Assembly: GCF_000264765.2 (NCBI RefSeq)
Contig: NZ_CP006664.1
Span: forward strand, 3,756,350-3,820,349
Reading direction: 5' to 3'
DNA: 64,000 bases
Origin: Edwardsiella anguillarum ET080813
GTDB taxonomy: Bacteria > Pseudomonadota > Gammaproteobacteria > Enterobacterales > Enterobacteriaceae
The notes under the pieces are model-generated. The model was not told where the DNA came from, did not search any database, and saw only the letters and a program-made list of their open reading frames with translations. Below are positions 27,211 through 36,324 of the stretch, piece after piece. The translations under genes were made by a program, and so were the position numbers. How positions within the stretch are numbered: position 1 is the first letter of the stretch; each line of letters opens with the position of its first letter.

Positions 27211-30165
27211 TTATACCGATGAAGCCTCCGTTCCCCGTTCCGGTTTCCCCCGGCAATTATTTATCAGCATAGTAATGTCTACCCGATCCATTTGCTCTGG
27301 GCGCAGATAGCGCTTAGCGTAGTTCAGGTAGACACCGCTTTGTAGAAACAGGCAAAATACATCGACATCAATGTGCGCCCTACGGCACATCTCACCCATG
27401 ATCGCGAGCGTCTGCGATAGCGTCTTGGCCGGCTTATAGGGGCGATCGCTGGCGGTTAGCGCCTCAAAAATATCGGCAACGGCCATAATACAGGCCTGTA
27501 TCGACATCTGGCTGCGGATCAGCCCTCGGGGGTAGCCGGAGCCGTCGATATGTTCGTGATGGCTGCCGGCAATATCGGGAACCTGCTGCAGGTGGCGAGG
27601 AAAGCTAAGCTGATTCAGCATGAGGATCGTCTGAATAATGTGTTCATTGATCTTAAAGCGCTCCTCGTGAGTTAAGGTTCCGTGCGCGATCGTCAGATTA
27701 TGCAGCTCACCGCGATGATACTGATACTGCGGTATATCCATGGTAAATCCCTGCTGGCGATAGGCCTCAAGCGGCTCGTTGCCGTGGCGCGGCAGGAGAT
27801 GCTCCGCTCTGTCGGCCAGCAGCAGTTCATTCACCGGCAGCGGCGACTCTGGCGTCGCCTGTCTGCGCTGCATCTCATCGGCGGAGAGGCCGATTCTATC
27901 GGAAAGGGTGCGGGTCCAGGTTCGCAGGGCGATGGTACGCAGGCGCTCAATCGCGTCCGGTGACAGGGATTCGCTGCCGCGATTACAGATGGCGACAAAG
28001 GCAAACTCCTCATCCAGCTGTGATTTTAGCGTATCGCGCACGTGCGCCAGCATCGTCGGATCGTCGCCTTCCGCCATGCCTTGCCAGTAGGCGACGTCAG
28101 CATCCCGCTTTAGCAGCTCAAAGCGCATACGGACCTCATGAATACGGTCATACAGGGTCTCCAGCTTGGTGGCCTTTTCCATCACGAAGTCCGGCGTCGT
28201 CACCTTGCCGCAGTCGTGTAGCCAAGCGGCAATGCGCAGCGCCTCCCACTCGTCGTCAGAGAGGGAGAAGTCAGCAAAGGGCCCCTGTTTTTGGTCACAG
28301 GCCGCCTGCGCCAGCAGCTTGGCCAGCACGGGCACCCGCTGGCAATGCTCGCCGGTATGTGGGCTTTTCGCATCGATGGCGCCGGCGATGATCCGAATAA
28401 AATCCTCCAGCAGACGCTTTTGCTCATCCAGCAGACGCTGGGTATTCAGCGCGACGGCGGCCGTTCCGGCCAGCGCCTGGGCGAAGGCCAGCATGCGCGA
28501 TGAAACGGGAAAGTGCTGATGATCGATGAACAGGATCAGCTGCCCCAGGAGTTCTTGATCGGCATTTCTCAGGGGAAGCAGCAGGAGGGTCAGCGGTCGG
28601 ATCACCGGTGGGAAAGCCGGGAAGGCCGCCGCCAGCGTCGGCGGATCAATGGTACGCCGGATGAGCTGCTGCTGCTGCATCCGTTGGAGCAGACTCATCC
28701 CGGCGGTAGAAACCCAGGTATGACGTTTATCGATTGTCGTGGTCGTATCCAGCCAGCGTGACTGAACCGGGTGCAGCCCTCCCTGTTGGGATAGCAGGAT
28801 TAATCCTCCCATCGCATGGGTCTGGCTGGTCATTTCACCAAGGATCCGCGCCAGCAGTACGGGCTGGTGACGCTCACCGACCAATGCCTGAGAGATCGCC
28901 ATAAAGTGGTCGATGCTCTCTTTCATTTTTCCGAACGCTTTTGCCAGTCGGTAAATTTCAACGATGTTACTCTGGACATTGACCGGCTCATCAAAACGGA
29001 ACTCTTCGATTTTCTTAACTTCATCAACCAGCTGATTCAACGGCTTGGATGCGCGGTGCGCCAGCCATATCGCACCGATCAGCCCCAGCCCCAGGATCAG
29101 CAGCGAGATCCGCAGCATTCGGCCGACGTCCTGCCGGGCGCTGGCCATCAGCTCCGCCGTGGGCGAGGCCATCAGCAGGCGTAGCGTCTCTCCCCCCAGC
29201 ACCTTAAAGGTAAAGAGCATCCCCTCCCAGCGTTCACCGTTGGCAAGATCCAGCGAGACGGGCTGTAAGGGCGGCATCCGGCTAAGCTGGGCCAGCGGGA
29301 GCAGCTGCGGGTTGTCAGTATCGGCCAACGTAGGCAGGTGGGCAATGCCCTGGCCGTTGGTCAGTAGCCCCGGCAGGCCCAGATCGCTGGCGAGGATCTG
29401 TCCCTGTGCGTTAAGGAGAACCAGGTGGCTGTTGGGCGTAATGCGGGCCGCCTGCAGCATGGCATCTAACCCATTAATCTGAATATCGCTTCCCGCGACG
29501 CCGGGGGCCTTGAGCATGCGTGCTGAGAGCGTGATCCCCAGCAGGCCACCGCTGGCAAAGCGGTATGGCGGGGTACCGTGCAGCGTGCCCGGGTCGGTGG
29601 CCATCTGATACCAGTTGCGCGTGCGCGGATCAAAACGGTAGGCGGCAACGCCGCGCTGCTCCAGGAGGGTTAAATTATCATTATAAAACAGATAGTTTCC
29701 TGCTATGTTACCATCACCGCTCAGCGTTTGGCTCTGCACCATCCAGGCGGTTCCCGCCGGCGGATCGAACTGACGGATCATTTCGGCCGACGGAATATAG
29801 CGACGGACTAGAAAAAACGTACCGTTATCATAGCCGGTATAGAGCGCAGCTAATTTGGGGCTATTGCGTAATGCGGTGACATAGAACGGCAGATGCTGCA
29901 GGCGATCTGCCAATGGCTGCGTCGCCATCTCGTTGCGCTGGTTGGCCAGCAGCTCGACCAGCAGCGAGCCGCTGTGGTAGGCCTGTTCCATTTCATTAGC
30001 GGTTTCACTGACGACGCTGCGATAATGATTGTACGTCGTCCTCAGGAGCAGGCGGGTGCTGGCGTGATATTGATACCAGAGGATCAGGCAAGAGAAGACC
30101 AGTAGCAGCCCGACAAACAGGTAGGCAATATGCAAATAAAAGGGAATCGCGCGCGGAGGCTTCAT
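27211..30165 (-). CDS. Membrane sensor HD-GYP phosphohydrolase
   Basis: 984 residues. TM1 is at about 12-33, an extracytoplasmic Cache-like sensor at about 40-345, TM2 at 351-369, then a HAMP segment to about 420, a GAF-like region to about 580, and an HD-GYP domain. The catalytic set is present: HTGEHCQRV at 603, HDCGK at 650, TLTHEERFKINEH near 831-842, and HHEHIDGSGYP at 869-879. About 160 residues are inserted between the HDxGK and later motifs. HD-GYP proteins hydrolyse cyclic di-GMP, so this probably couples an external signal to lower c-di-GMP. It stands alone, with no paired GGDEF gene. Confidence 0.88.
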   Translation of the reverse strand: MKPPRAIPFYLHIAYLFVGLLLVFSCLILWYQYHASTRLLLRTTYNHYRSVVSETANEMEQAYHSGSLLVELLANQRNEMATQPLADRLQHLPFYVTALRNSPKLAALYTGYDNGTFFLVRRYIPSAEMIRQFDPPAGTAWMVQSQTLSGDGNIAGNYLFYNDNLTLLEQRGVAAYRFDPRTRNWYQMATDPGTLHGTPPYRFASGGLLGITLSARMLKAPGVAGSDIQINGLDAMLQAARITPNSHLVLLNAQGQILASDLGLPGLLTNGQGIAHLPTLADTDNPQLLPLAQLSRMPPLQPVSLDLANGERWEGMLFTFKVLGGETLRLLMASPTAELMASARQDVGRMLRISLLILGLGLIGAIWLAHRASKPLNQLVDEVKKIEEFRFDEPVNVQSNIVEIYRLAKAFGKMKESIDHFMAISQALVGERHQPVLLARILGEMTSQTHAMGGLILLSQQGGLHPVQSRWLDTTTTIDKRHTWVSTAGMSLLQRMQQQQLIRRTIDPPTLAAAFPAFPPVIRPLTLLLLPLRNADQELLGQLILFIDHQHFPVSSRMLAFAQALAGTAAVALNTQRLLDEQKRLLEDFIRIIAGAIDAKSPHTGEHCQRVPVLAKLLAQAACDQKQGPFADFSLSDDEWEALRIAAWLHDCGKVTTPDFVMEKATKLETLYDRIHEVRMRFELLKRDADVAYWQGMAEGDDPTMLAHVRDTLKSQLDEEFAFVAICNRGSESLSPDAIERLRTIALRTWTRTLSDRIGLSADEMQRRQATPESPLPVNELLLADRAEHLLPRHGNEPLEAYRQQGFTMDIPQYQYHRGELHNLTIAHGTLTHEERFKINEHIIQTILMLNQLSFPRHLQQVPDIAGSHHEHIDGSGYPRGLIRSQMSIQACIMAVADIFEALTASDRPYKPAKTLSQTLAIMGEMCRRAHIDVDVFCLFLQSGVYLNYAKRYLRPEQMDRVDITMLINNCRGKPERGTEASSV

Positions 30166-30251
30166 GGTGATCCAGGCAACGGGTCAAGATTCAGTTAACT
30201 TAAGGATAGCACCCGGCGGTAAAGATGCCGGGCCTATCTGGATTAGCTGAC

Positions 30252-30677
30252 TCAGTTACCTTTTAACGGCACGATCAGCGTATCAATGTTAATGGCGTCA
30301 ATGGTGTTCTTAGCCACGGAAAGAAAGGAGACAAACTTCTGGGCAAACGCGCTGTTGTGATGCCCCAAAATCACCAAATCGATTTGCTGCTGCTGAATAA
30401 AGTCTTCCAGGGATGCAGAAAAATCATTGCTGATCATAATGGTAATTTCTGGACATGCGGCGCCAACGGTTTGCTGCAGTGCGGTGGCCTGATCTTCCAA
30501 CTGAGAAAAGTAGGGTGAGTTTCCGCCGTCGTCACCCGGATCGATATCAAGCACGACATGCACCGGATGCAGCGTTGCCTGCAGGCATCCGCCCAGCTGA
30601 ACGCCCTTGCTCAATAGCTGAATGTCCTCTTGGGATCCGGTTTTAAGGTCAAGTAGTACCAAAATATTTCTGTACAT
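30252..30677 (-). CDS. UspA-family universal stress protein (short)
   Basis: 141 residues from the ATG at 30677 (MYRNILVLLDLKTGSQ), the size of UspA/C/D. The usual ATP-binding pattern G-2x-G-9x-G is degenerate (VILGHHNSAFAQKFVSF), placing it with non-nucleotide-binding members. A GGAGAAAC ribosome-binding sequence precedes the start. It probably acts in stress endurance, but its specific role is unknown. Confidence 0.82.
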   Translation of the reverse strand: MYRNILVLLDLKTGSQEDIQLLSKGVQLGGCLQATLHPVHVVLDIDPGDDGGNSPYFSQLEDQATALQQTVGAACPEITIMISNDFSASLEDFIQQQQIDLVILGHHNSAFAQKFVSFLSVAKNTIDAINIDTLIVPLKGN

Positions 30678-30935
30678 AATTGTTTCTCCTATTGGCCCTA
30701 TTGTTAAATTTAGCCGTATTACTCGCGATCCGGTAACAAAAAATAACTGTTTAATGTATGGAAAATAGTCATAACGATTGGTTCCTGCGCAGGCGGATAA
30801 GCGGTGGGGGGCTAGAGACATTATTGCCGGCGCCTAAATGCGCCATGGCAATATATGGCGTATGCTGAAGCTGATAATTGCAACGTCATGCGTCGTTGCT
30901 GACGCCATTTCCCTCAGGTTACGAGGAGTTGAACA

Positions 30936-32423
30936 ATGAAGCTCTCTTCTGTCTCTGCTGCTTCCCCATCGGCCGTTCCGCTAAGCCAGGATTCGTGTAC
31001 CACGATCCTCATTGGCGCGGCGGCGACCCGCGACGGTTCACGTATTATTGCCCGCACCGAGGATCACGATCCGCTGCTGTCGAAGGTGCTGCTCAAGCAT
31101 CCGCCGCAGGCGAATCAGCGCGGACTGTTCCACGCCAATGAAAATGCCTTTAGCTGGCCGCTACCCGAAACGGCGCAGGGCTATAGCGCATTTGCCAACG
31201 GTAAGCCCGGAAAAACGGCGGCGCAGATGACCTGGGGCGCCGCCGGATTTAATCAGCGCGGCGTCGGAATGAGCGCCACCGAGACGATTTTTGCCAGTGA
31301 ACAGGCTCTGTTACACGATCCTTATCTGAGCGAGAGTGGGATCACCGAGGACAGCATTGTCGATATTGTTCTGCCCTATATCGACTCCGCACGGGAAGGA
31401 GTGTCTCGCCTGGGAAAAATGATCGAAGAGCAGGGCGCCGGCGAAGGGTTTGGCGTTGCCTTTATCGATCAGAATGAGATTTGGTATCTGGAGACCGGCA
31501 GTGCGCACCAGTGGCTGGCCGCTAAACTGGCGCCGCACTGCTATTTTGTTACCGGCAACCAGGGACGCCTGCGCGACTATGATCCCGACGACCGTGACGG
31601 CTATATGGCGTCGGCCTCGCTGATCGACTTTGCCCTTCAGCATGGGCTGTATGATCCCCAGCGCGATGGTCCATTCAATTTTGAGCGGGCCTATACGCGT
31701 CATGACGATCGCCTCGACGGCTATTACAACTACCCGCGGGTGTATGCCCTGCAGCAGTTATATCGCCCCGATCCGGACAGAACGCTGCAGCAGCCGCAAC
31801 GGTTTGCGGTCTTCGAAGCGCCCAGCGATGCGCTGGATGTGGAGTCGGTTAAGCGAGGGCTGCGCAACACATACGATAATCTGGGGAGACAGCCCTATGC
31901 GGATACGCCGGACTATACCTGGCGGCCGATCTCCCTGTTCCGCACCCAACAGTCCCATATCCTGCAATCGCGCAGCGGTTTGCCGCGCGCGCTGAGCGAT
32001 GTGATATATCTATCCTACGGTATGCCCAGTATCTCGCTCTATATTCCGTTTTATCCCAACGCCGGGGGCGATGTGCCGGCCGCCTATGGCGAGGTTACCG
32101 CCGGGGAGGCCGATACATTCTCGGCGCAGTGGCAGTTTCGCAAGCTGCAGACGCTGATTATGGTGAACTACTATCGCTATGCGCCGAGCGTTCAGCAGGC
32201 GTATCAACGGTTGGAATCACGCTTTAGCGATCTGCAGCAGGCGATGGAGTCTGAATATATCAAAATTTATCAAGAGGATATAGCTGAGGCTGACCGTCTG
32301 CTTCAACGCTTCGGTGAGCAGGTGTTTGCGGAGGCGCTAGAGACGACGCAGACGCTAACCAACCAGCTGTTTACCCAGCTGGCGCAGGATGTTAACGCGA
32401 AATACCTGTTCGCCGGCGCCTAG
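30936..32423 (+). CDS. C69-family dipeptidase (PepDA-like)
   Basis: 495 residues. Peptidase family C69 is an Ntn-hydrolase group whose nucleophile is Cys; the candidate is Cys21 in QDSCTTILIGAAAT, close after a short propeptide-like leader. Other family segments are IARTEDHDP, GAAGFNQRGVGMSATET, GFGVAFIDQNEIWYLETGS and VTGNQGRLRDYDPDD. It is expected to cleave dipeptides; location is unclear because no clear signal peptide is present. It stands alone, after an AGGAG ribosome-binding sequence. Confidence 0.9.
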   Translation: MKLSSVSAASPSAVPLSQDSCTTILIGAAATRDGSRIIARTEDHDPLLSKVLLKHPPQANQRGLFHANENAFSWPLPETAQGYSAFANGKPGKTAAQMTWGAAGFNQRGVGMSATETIFASEQALLHDPYLSESGITEDSIVDIVLPYIDSAREGVSRLGKMIEEQGAGEGFGVAFIDQNEIWYLETGSAHQWLAAKLAPHCYFVTGNQGRLRDYDPDDRDGYMASASLIDFALQHGLYDPQRDGPFNFERAYTRHDDRLDGYYNYPRVYALQQLYRPDPDRTLQQPQRFAVFEAPSDALDVESVKRGLRNTYDNLGRQPYADTPDYTWRPISLFRTQQSHILQSRSGLPRALSDVIYLSYGMPSISLYIPFYPNAGGDVPAAYGEVTAGEADTFSAQWQFRKLQTLIMVNYYRYAPSVQQAYQRLESRFSDLQQAMESEYIKIYQEDIAEADRLLQRFGEQVFAEALETTQTLTNQLFTQLAQDVNAKYLFAGA

Positions 32424-32564
32424 ATAGGCGCTATCTCGCCGGTGCGCCGCTAAACGTGAGTCAAATAGTGACGTTGTCACGTATTGTCTGCTGCGGCGCT
32501 GCCATCAGGGCAGATCCTCGATGGCTGTAATGGAAGAGAGGGGCTTTTCGTTGTGTCACTCATC

Positions 32565-33494
32565 TTAGCCGTTGGCGTTTACGCAGACGACAGGGTCGAC
32601 GTGCGTCATCAGACACAGTACCGGATGTTCTGCCATAACCCTGCGCTCCGCCTCGCTGGCGATATGATGTCCTGCGGTGATGCTAATCCGGCCATCGATT
32701 TCCAGATGGACATCGACCAGGATCAGATCGCCGCTTTTGCGGGTTTTCAGCGCATGCAGTCCGATGACCCCGGGGGTAGATAAAATGGCCCGTCGGATGG
32801 CATCGTTCTGCTCCGCGTCGGCGGCCCGATCGGTTAAATCATGCAGCGCATCCGCGCTAAAGCGCCACCCCATACGGCTCACGATTACCCCGACGATCAG
32901 CGCAGCGATGGGATCGAGTAATCCGAACCCCAGCAGATTTCCAGCGATCCCGATGGCGACAACCAACGATGAGGCCGCGTCCGAACGGGCATGCCAGGCG
33001 TTGGCGACCAGCATCCCAGAACCAACCCGGTGGGCAACGGCGAGCATGTAGCGAAAGAGTATCTCTTTCGCCAGCAGTGCAACAACCGCCACACCTAGCG
33101 CGACGTAGTGCACGCGGGGGATGGCCGCCGGATCGCTGAGCTTATTGATGGCTGAAACGATCATCCCAATACCGACGGCCAGCAGGAGTCCTCCCAGGAT
33201 CAACGAGGCCGCATTCTCGTAGCGCCGATGTCCATAGTGATGATGCACATCCGGGGCCCGCTGACTACGCTGAACGGCGCAGAGGACGACAAAGTCCGCC
33301 GCCAAGTCGGATAACGAATGGAGACCGTCGGCGATCAGCCCCTGAGAGCCGGAGAAAACGCCGGCGACGATCTGAAACACCGTCAGAGCGATATTGACGA
33401 CCACGCTGATCCAGGTGCTGCGTTTACTGGCCGCCTCACGGCTCTGATCCACGCTGGGGCCCCGGGAAAACGGCATGTGCTGCGGTTGACTCAT
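32565..33494 (-). CDS. CDF-family divalent metal exporter
   Basis: 309 residues with six transmembrane segments and a C-terminal cytoplasmic metal-binding domain. The transport-site motifs are LIADGLHSLSD in TM2 and WHARSDAASS in TM5 (HxxxD); a His-rich loop (VHHHYGHRR) follows TM2-TM3. It lies 53 bases downstream of an ArsR/SmtB-type gene with a zinc-sensor signature, so zinc (perhaps Co or Cd too) is the likely cargo. Its first 16 bases and leader are duplicated at 63722-63768. Confidence 0.9.
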   Translation of the reverse strand: MSQPQHMPFSRGPSVDQSREAASKRSTWISVVVNIALTVFQIVAGVFSGSQGLIADGLHSLSDLAADFVVLCAVQRSQRAPDVHHHYGHRRYENAASLILGGLLLAVGIGMIVSAINKLSDPAAIPRVHYVALGVAVVALLAKEILFRYMLAVAHRVGSGMLVANAWHARSDAASSLVVAIGIAGNLLGFGLLDPIAALIVGVIVSRMGWRFSADALHDLTDRAADAEQNDAIRRAILSTPGVIGLHALKTRKSGDLILVDVHLEIDGRISITAGHHIASEAERRVMAEHPVLCLMTHVDPVVCVNANG

Positions 33495-33547
33495 GGCATA
33501 AAGCTCCTGGATTGGCGAAAGAGAGAAGAGGGCGAGGCCGCGCGTCC

Positions 33548-33859
33548 TCAGTCGAGATCCAGGCGCGGCTCATCCAGATGCTCCAGCATGCTGGCCACCA
33601 TCCGGGAAATATGTGAGTCCGACACGAAGTAGAACACCTGTTTACCCTGGCGATCGGCCGTCACTATCCGGGCGGCGCGGAGAAGGCGCAGATGGTGGCT
33701 AACCAGCGATGGGCTGATATCCAGCGAAGCGGCAATATCACCGACGGCAATCGGATGCGCTCGACAGCAGAGCGTAATGCGTAGCCGGGTGGTATCCCCC
33801 AAGAGACGGAAAATATCTGCCAGCTCAGCGACGGTGCCTTCTGCGATAGTTAACATCAT
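33548..33859 (-). CDS. ArsR/SmtB-family metal-responsive repressor
   Basis: About 103 residues from the ATG at 33859; a GTG at 33871 and an ATG at 33856 are also in frame. The winged helix carries ASLDISPSLVSHHLRLLRAA. The C-terminal helix has D81, H83, H94 and E97, reproducing the alpha-5 zinc site of SmtB (D-x-H-x10-H-x2-E). A Cys pair at 31-32 may add an alpha-3 site. It probably represses itself and the CDF exporter until zinc rises. Confidence 0.9.
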   Translation of the reverse strand: MMLTIAEGTVAELADIFRLLGDTTRLRITLCCRAHPIAVGDIAASLDISPSLVSHHLRLLRAARIVTADRQGKQVFYFVSDSHISRMVASMLEHLDEPRLDLD

Positions 33860-33872
33860 TAATACCAACACA

Positions 33873-33886
33873 TGAATATGTGTTCA
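33873..33886. promoter_or_regulatory. SmtB/CzrA-type operator before the ArsR gene
   Basis: The core TGAATATGTGTTCA reads TGAACACATATTCA on the other strand, within a longer imperfect inverted repeat (about 33867-33892). This is the 12-2-12-type element bound by zinc-sensing ArsR proteins. It sits 14 bases from the chosen start codon and would overlap the -10 or transcription start. Confidence 0.75.
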
Positions 33887-34160
33887 TATGTTATTTCTAG
33901 TTGATAGCGTTGTCAATACGACGAATCATCAGGAGATGAGTTTTAGGGGGCAATTTGGATATCGAAAATTATGGTACGTTAAGACTGTTCTTTGACCTTC
34001 TCTGTTCAAAGTTTAGGATGCGCTAGGCGAAATGAGCAGGGGTTTATCCCTGTTTCCATTCCAGATTTCACGCAGCGACACCATTTTTAGCGAGGCGGTA
34101 TGGCGAATTTTACGGCAATTTGACCGCGTAGTGAGCGTATCGCCAACGCTATGGCAAATA

Positions 34161-34275
34161 ACGCCGATAAAATAGTCTGAGGTATCGCATTACATCACTC
34201 AGCGAGGGCGAATTGCGAAGTCCGGGTTAGCGTGGTCATCGAGAGCCAGGCTCGCGGCACTTATTTTATCGGCGT
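34161..34275. repeat. 14-bp perfect inverted repeat in the dif gap
   Basis: ACGCCGATAAAATA at 34161-34174 is exactly repeated in inverse orientation at 34262-34275, 87 bases away. It could be a large hairpin or the ends of an eroded element; no open frame lies between the arms. Confidence 0.6.
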
Positions 34276-34546
34276 CGCGCAATTGCCGATGAGTGCGAGC
34301 GTATAAGGTGAACCGCGGGAGTAGGGAAGCGCTGCCGGGCTATAAGCTAGCCTGCGATCTTTTCACCGTGCCGGCCTCGATATATTTCAGTGGATTAACT
34401 CGGCGTCTTCATGCCGTCTGAGTGTTACCCTGAGCCGGACTGAATCATGAGATACCTGACGGATTGCTTACCAAGGAGCATACCGTGAATTTGCATTCGC
34501 TTTTCTTATGCCTGCCCAGATCTGACATCTTGGGGCCGAAGGATGC

Positions 34547-34760
34547 TTACGCCAGGTGGTTCAGGCTGACACTAGCATTCGGCTGATAGAACAGCAGTAG
34601 CCAGCGGCAATGACTGGCTCGGGTAATATCGAGTCTCTTACCGAGACTCTCGTGCAGCCTTGCGAGAACCTGAATGGCGCGTGATGACATCCTGAAGGAT
34701 CTTGAAGCGGTGCTTGTTTTCACTGAGAACATCCCGGCGTCACAGGCATCGCCATCGCAA
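34547..34760 (-). pseudogene. Possible transposase remnant near dif
   Basis: On the minus strand one frame gives VLSENKHRFKILQDVITRHS and a shifted frame gives DITRASHCRWLLLFYQ, then LNHLA. Together they resemble the N-terminal helix-turn-helix of some ISNCY-type transposases, but the match is from memory and weak. No terminal repeats or full transposase are visible. Confidence 0.3.
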
Positions 34761-34934
34761 ACGCCTTATCAGGAGCAGAGGTCCGTTGAATAGGAATACC
34801 GGTTTGAAGACGTCCGCGTATTGGTATTGAGCTGCAGCAACTTTAGTTCGCATAATGTATATTATGTTAAATTGCGAATGAACAGAGAAATGGGGAGTGT
34901 TCTCATCGAATACGTACCGTTGTTGCCTCGCCAT
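34740..34934 (-). CDS. Possible 64-codon ORF reading across dif
   Basis: The frame starts MARQQRYVFDENTPHFSVHS and has a strong GGAGGTG ribosome-binding sequence about six bases before the ATG at 34934. It runs straight through dif and into the possible transposase remnant, so the C-terminal part is probably not original. No family is recognised. It may be a gene start interrupted by, or fused to, dif-proximal DNA. Confidence 0.3.
   Translation of the reverse strand: MARQQRYVFDENTPHFSVHSQFNIIYIMRTKVAAAQYQYADVFKPVFLFNGPLLLIRRLRWRCL
34845..34872. other. dif, XerCD chromosome-dimer resolution site
   Basis: 28 bases: left (XerC) arm AGTTCGCATAA, central TGTATA, right (XerD) arm TTATGTTAAAT. The centre and right arm are identical to E. 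coli dif and the left arm matches at 9 of 11. It lies between two oppositely facing Ter sites, and KOPS-like octamers change strand around it, both as expected of the true dif rather than a mobile copy. Confidence 0.95.
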
Positions 34935-35465
34935 ATTGACACCTCCCCTGCGGCGTTAATCTTCCCGACGCGCATAATGATCCGACCAGCCTTTTACATC
35001 GTTATCGCTGCGGCGGCGCATATCGCGACAGCCGCAGCCTCTTTCTTTCGCCGTATCATTGCTATCGCTGCGGCCGCATCTTTTCCGCTGAGTCCGCAAC
35101 GAATGAGATGGCATTCTGCAGCGTGTTATCGTGGTGACGTCTCTCGTCATCCCCGTCCCCCCGGCAACATGCCTCGTCGCAGAGATCACCCGTCGTTATC
35201 GCGGCCGATTGTTCCGCTCAAGGTTTCCCTCTGGTTTCCTCGCTACGCAACGCATTTGCCGGCGGCTCCATAACACCGCATTTTATGATGCGCCGTTCAC
35301 AGCCGATATTCCTAGGCATCAGATAAATGTTCTGACAGTGCCCGCGTTGTCGGTCGCGCAGTGGTCGATGCAGCCGCCCTGCGCGTTGGCGTCGCTACGT
35401 GAAATCTGCGCGTCGATTAACAGGATTACCCTGCTGATTTTTTCTAGCGACACCGCGCTTGCGCA

Positions 35466-35502
35466 TAAAAAATGCAGCCGTCGGTTGTTTTGACGGCCGC
35501 AT
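35466..35502 (-). terminator. Terminator after the Slp-family gene
   Basis: On the minus strand GCGGCCGTC pairs with GACGGCTGC (one G-U pair), followed by a run of T. Confidence 0.8.
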
Positions 35503-35541
35503 CGTATGATTTATACGCAGCGGATACAGCTCAGCGCGTTT

Positions 35542-36123
35542 TTAGTGCGCTGAGGCCGTTTCCGGCTGCAGCACCGGGTACCATCCCCAGCCTGGATCCC
35601 TATGGTTTTGCCCGCTCAGCGGCCAGTTGGGGCCAATGCCGTAGTCCCAGGCAGCCACCGGTGGCTGCGTTTCGCTCACCTGCCAGAGTTGAATGCCCTG
35701 AATGTTCAGCATGACAAAGGTGTAAGGTGACGAGCCTATTTTACCCACCTCGCTACCGCTTAGGGTGCCCAATACCGTGACCAGATGATGACGGTAGCTG
35801 ACTGGATCGAGGAAGCGATCGCTACGGGCGATAAGCCTTCCTTGGTAATGCTGATCTAGCTGCGGTCTGGCAGCGCTGTTTAACGGCAGCACGGCAATCT
35901 CCAGCAACGTCTGTTTGGGCTGATTAATCACGTTGATGACCCGCCCACCCAGGCGAACCTGCTGACCCGTGTAGAGATTGGGCGTCATGCGGATCTGGTT
36001 AAAGTCTTTTTGCAGTATCGGGCTGTTGTTACCCTGTATATCGCCAGGAATGGCGGCGCACCCGCTGAGTATTAGCGGTGCACAGAGCGCAGCGGCGAAT
36101 AGTGAATGTCGGCACTTCATCAT
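35542..36123 (-). CDS. Slp-family outer-membrane lipoprotein
   Basis: 193 residues. The signal peptide has a lipobox (LILSGCAAIPG, Cys at about residue 22). The Slp/YeaY-type domain includes GGRVINVINQPKQTLLEIAVLPL, FLDPVSYRHHLVTVLGTLSG and FVMLNIQGIQLW. Residue +2 is Ala, so export to the outer membrane is expected. Slp proteins are starvation- or stationary-phase-induced in E. coli. It stands alone, with its own terminator. Confidence 0.88.
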   Translation of the reverse strand: MMKCRHSLFAAALCAPLILSGCAAIPGDIQGNNSPILQKDFNQIRMTPNLYTGQQVRLGGRVINVINQPKQTLLEIAVLPLNSAARPQLDQHYQGRLIARSDRFLDPVSYRHHLVTVLGTLSGSEVGKIGSSPYTFVMLNIQGIQLWQVSETQPPVAAWDYGIGPNWPLSGQNHRDPGWGWYPVLQPETASAH

Positions 36124-36263
36124 GACTCTCCTTACGCAGTCACATTAACTATCATAGTTATCACTCAGTAAAAGAGATAGTTAAAGCATAGGAGTCGTGC
36201 GGGAACATTGCTTGTTATATTGTGGTAAAACGTCAGCGATGGTGAGAGATCTCGTGGATAGAT

Positions 36264-36298
36264 AAAAAAAGAGAGGACGACTATTAGGCCGCCCTCTC
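36264..36298 (-). terminator. Terminator after the chemoreceptor gene
   Basis: On the minus strand GAGAGGGC pairs with the downstream GTCCTCTC arm and leads into seven T. The loop is long, so it is a moderate-strength candidate. Confidence 0.65.
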
Positions 36299-36324
36299 GG
36301 TTGACGCGGTGTAAATAACGCGGG

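Larger units (their letters stand above)
33893..35465. other. Gene-poor terminus gap containing dif
   Basis: About 1.6 kb with no convincing intact gene. It contains a 14-bp inverted repeat (34161-34174 and 34262-34275), a possible transposase remnant (34547-34760), the dif site (34845-34872) with a small open frame across it, and a G+C-rich stretch (34950-35270) whose open frames on both strands have no family features. Such debris is typical around the XerCD target of a terminus. Confidence 0.7.

Noticed and set aside
34956-35273. Cys/Arg-rich open frames on both strands right of dif
   Set aside because: Overlapping frames on both strands with biased composition and no family similarity; not supported as genes.
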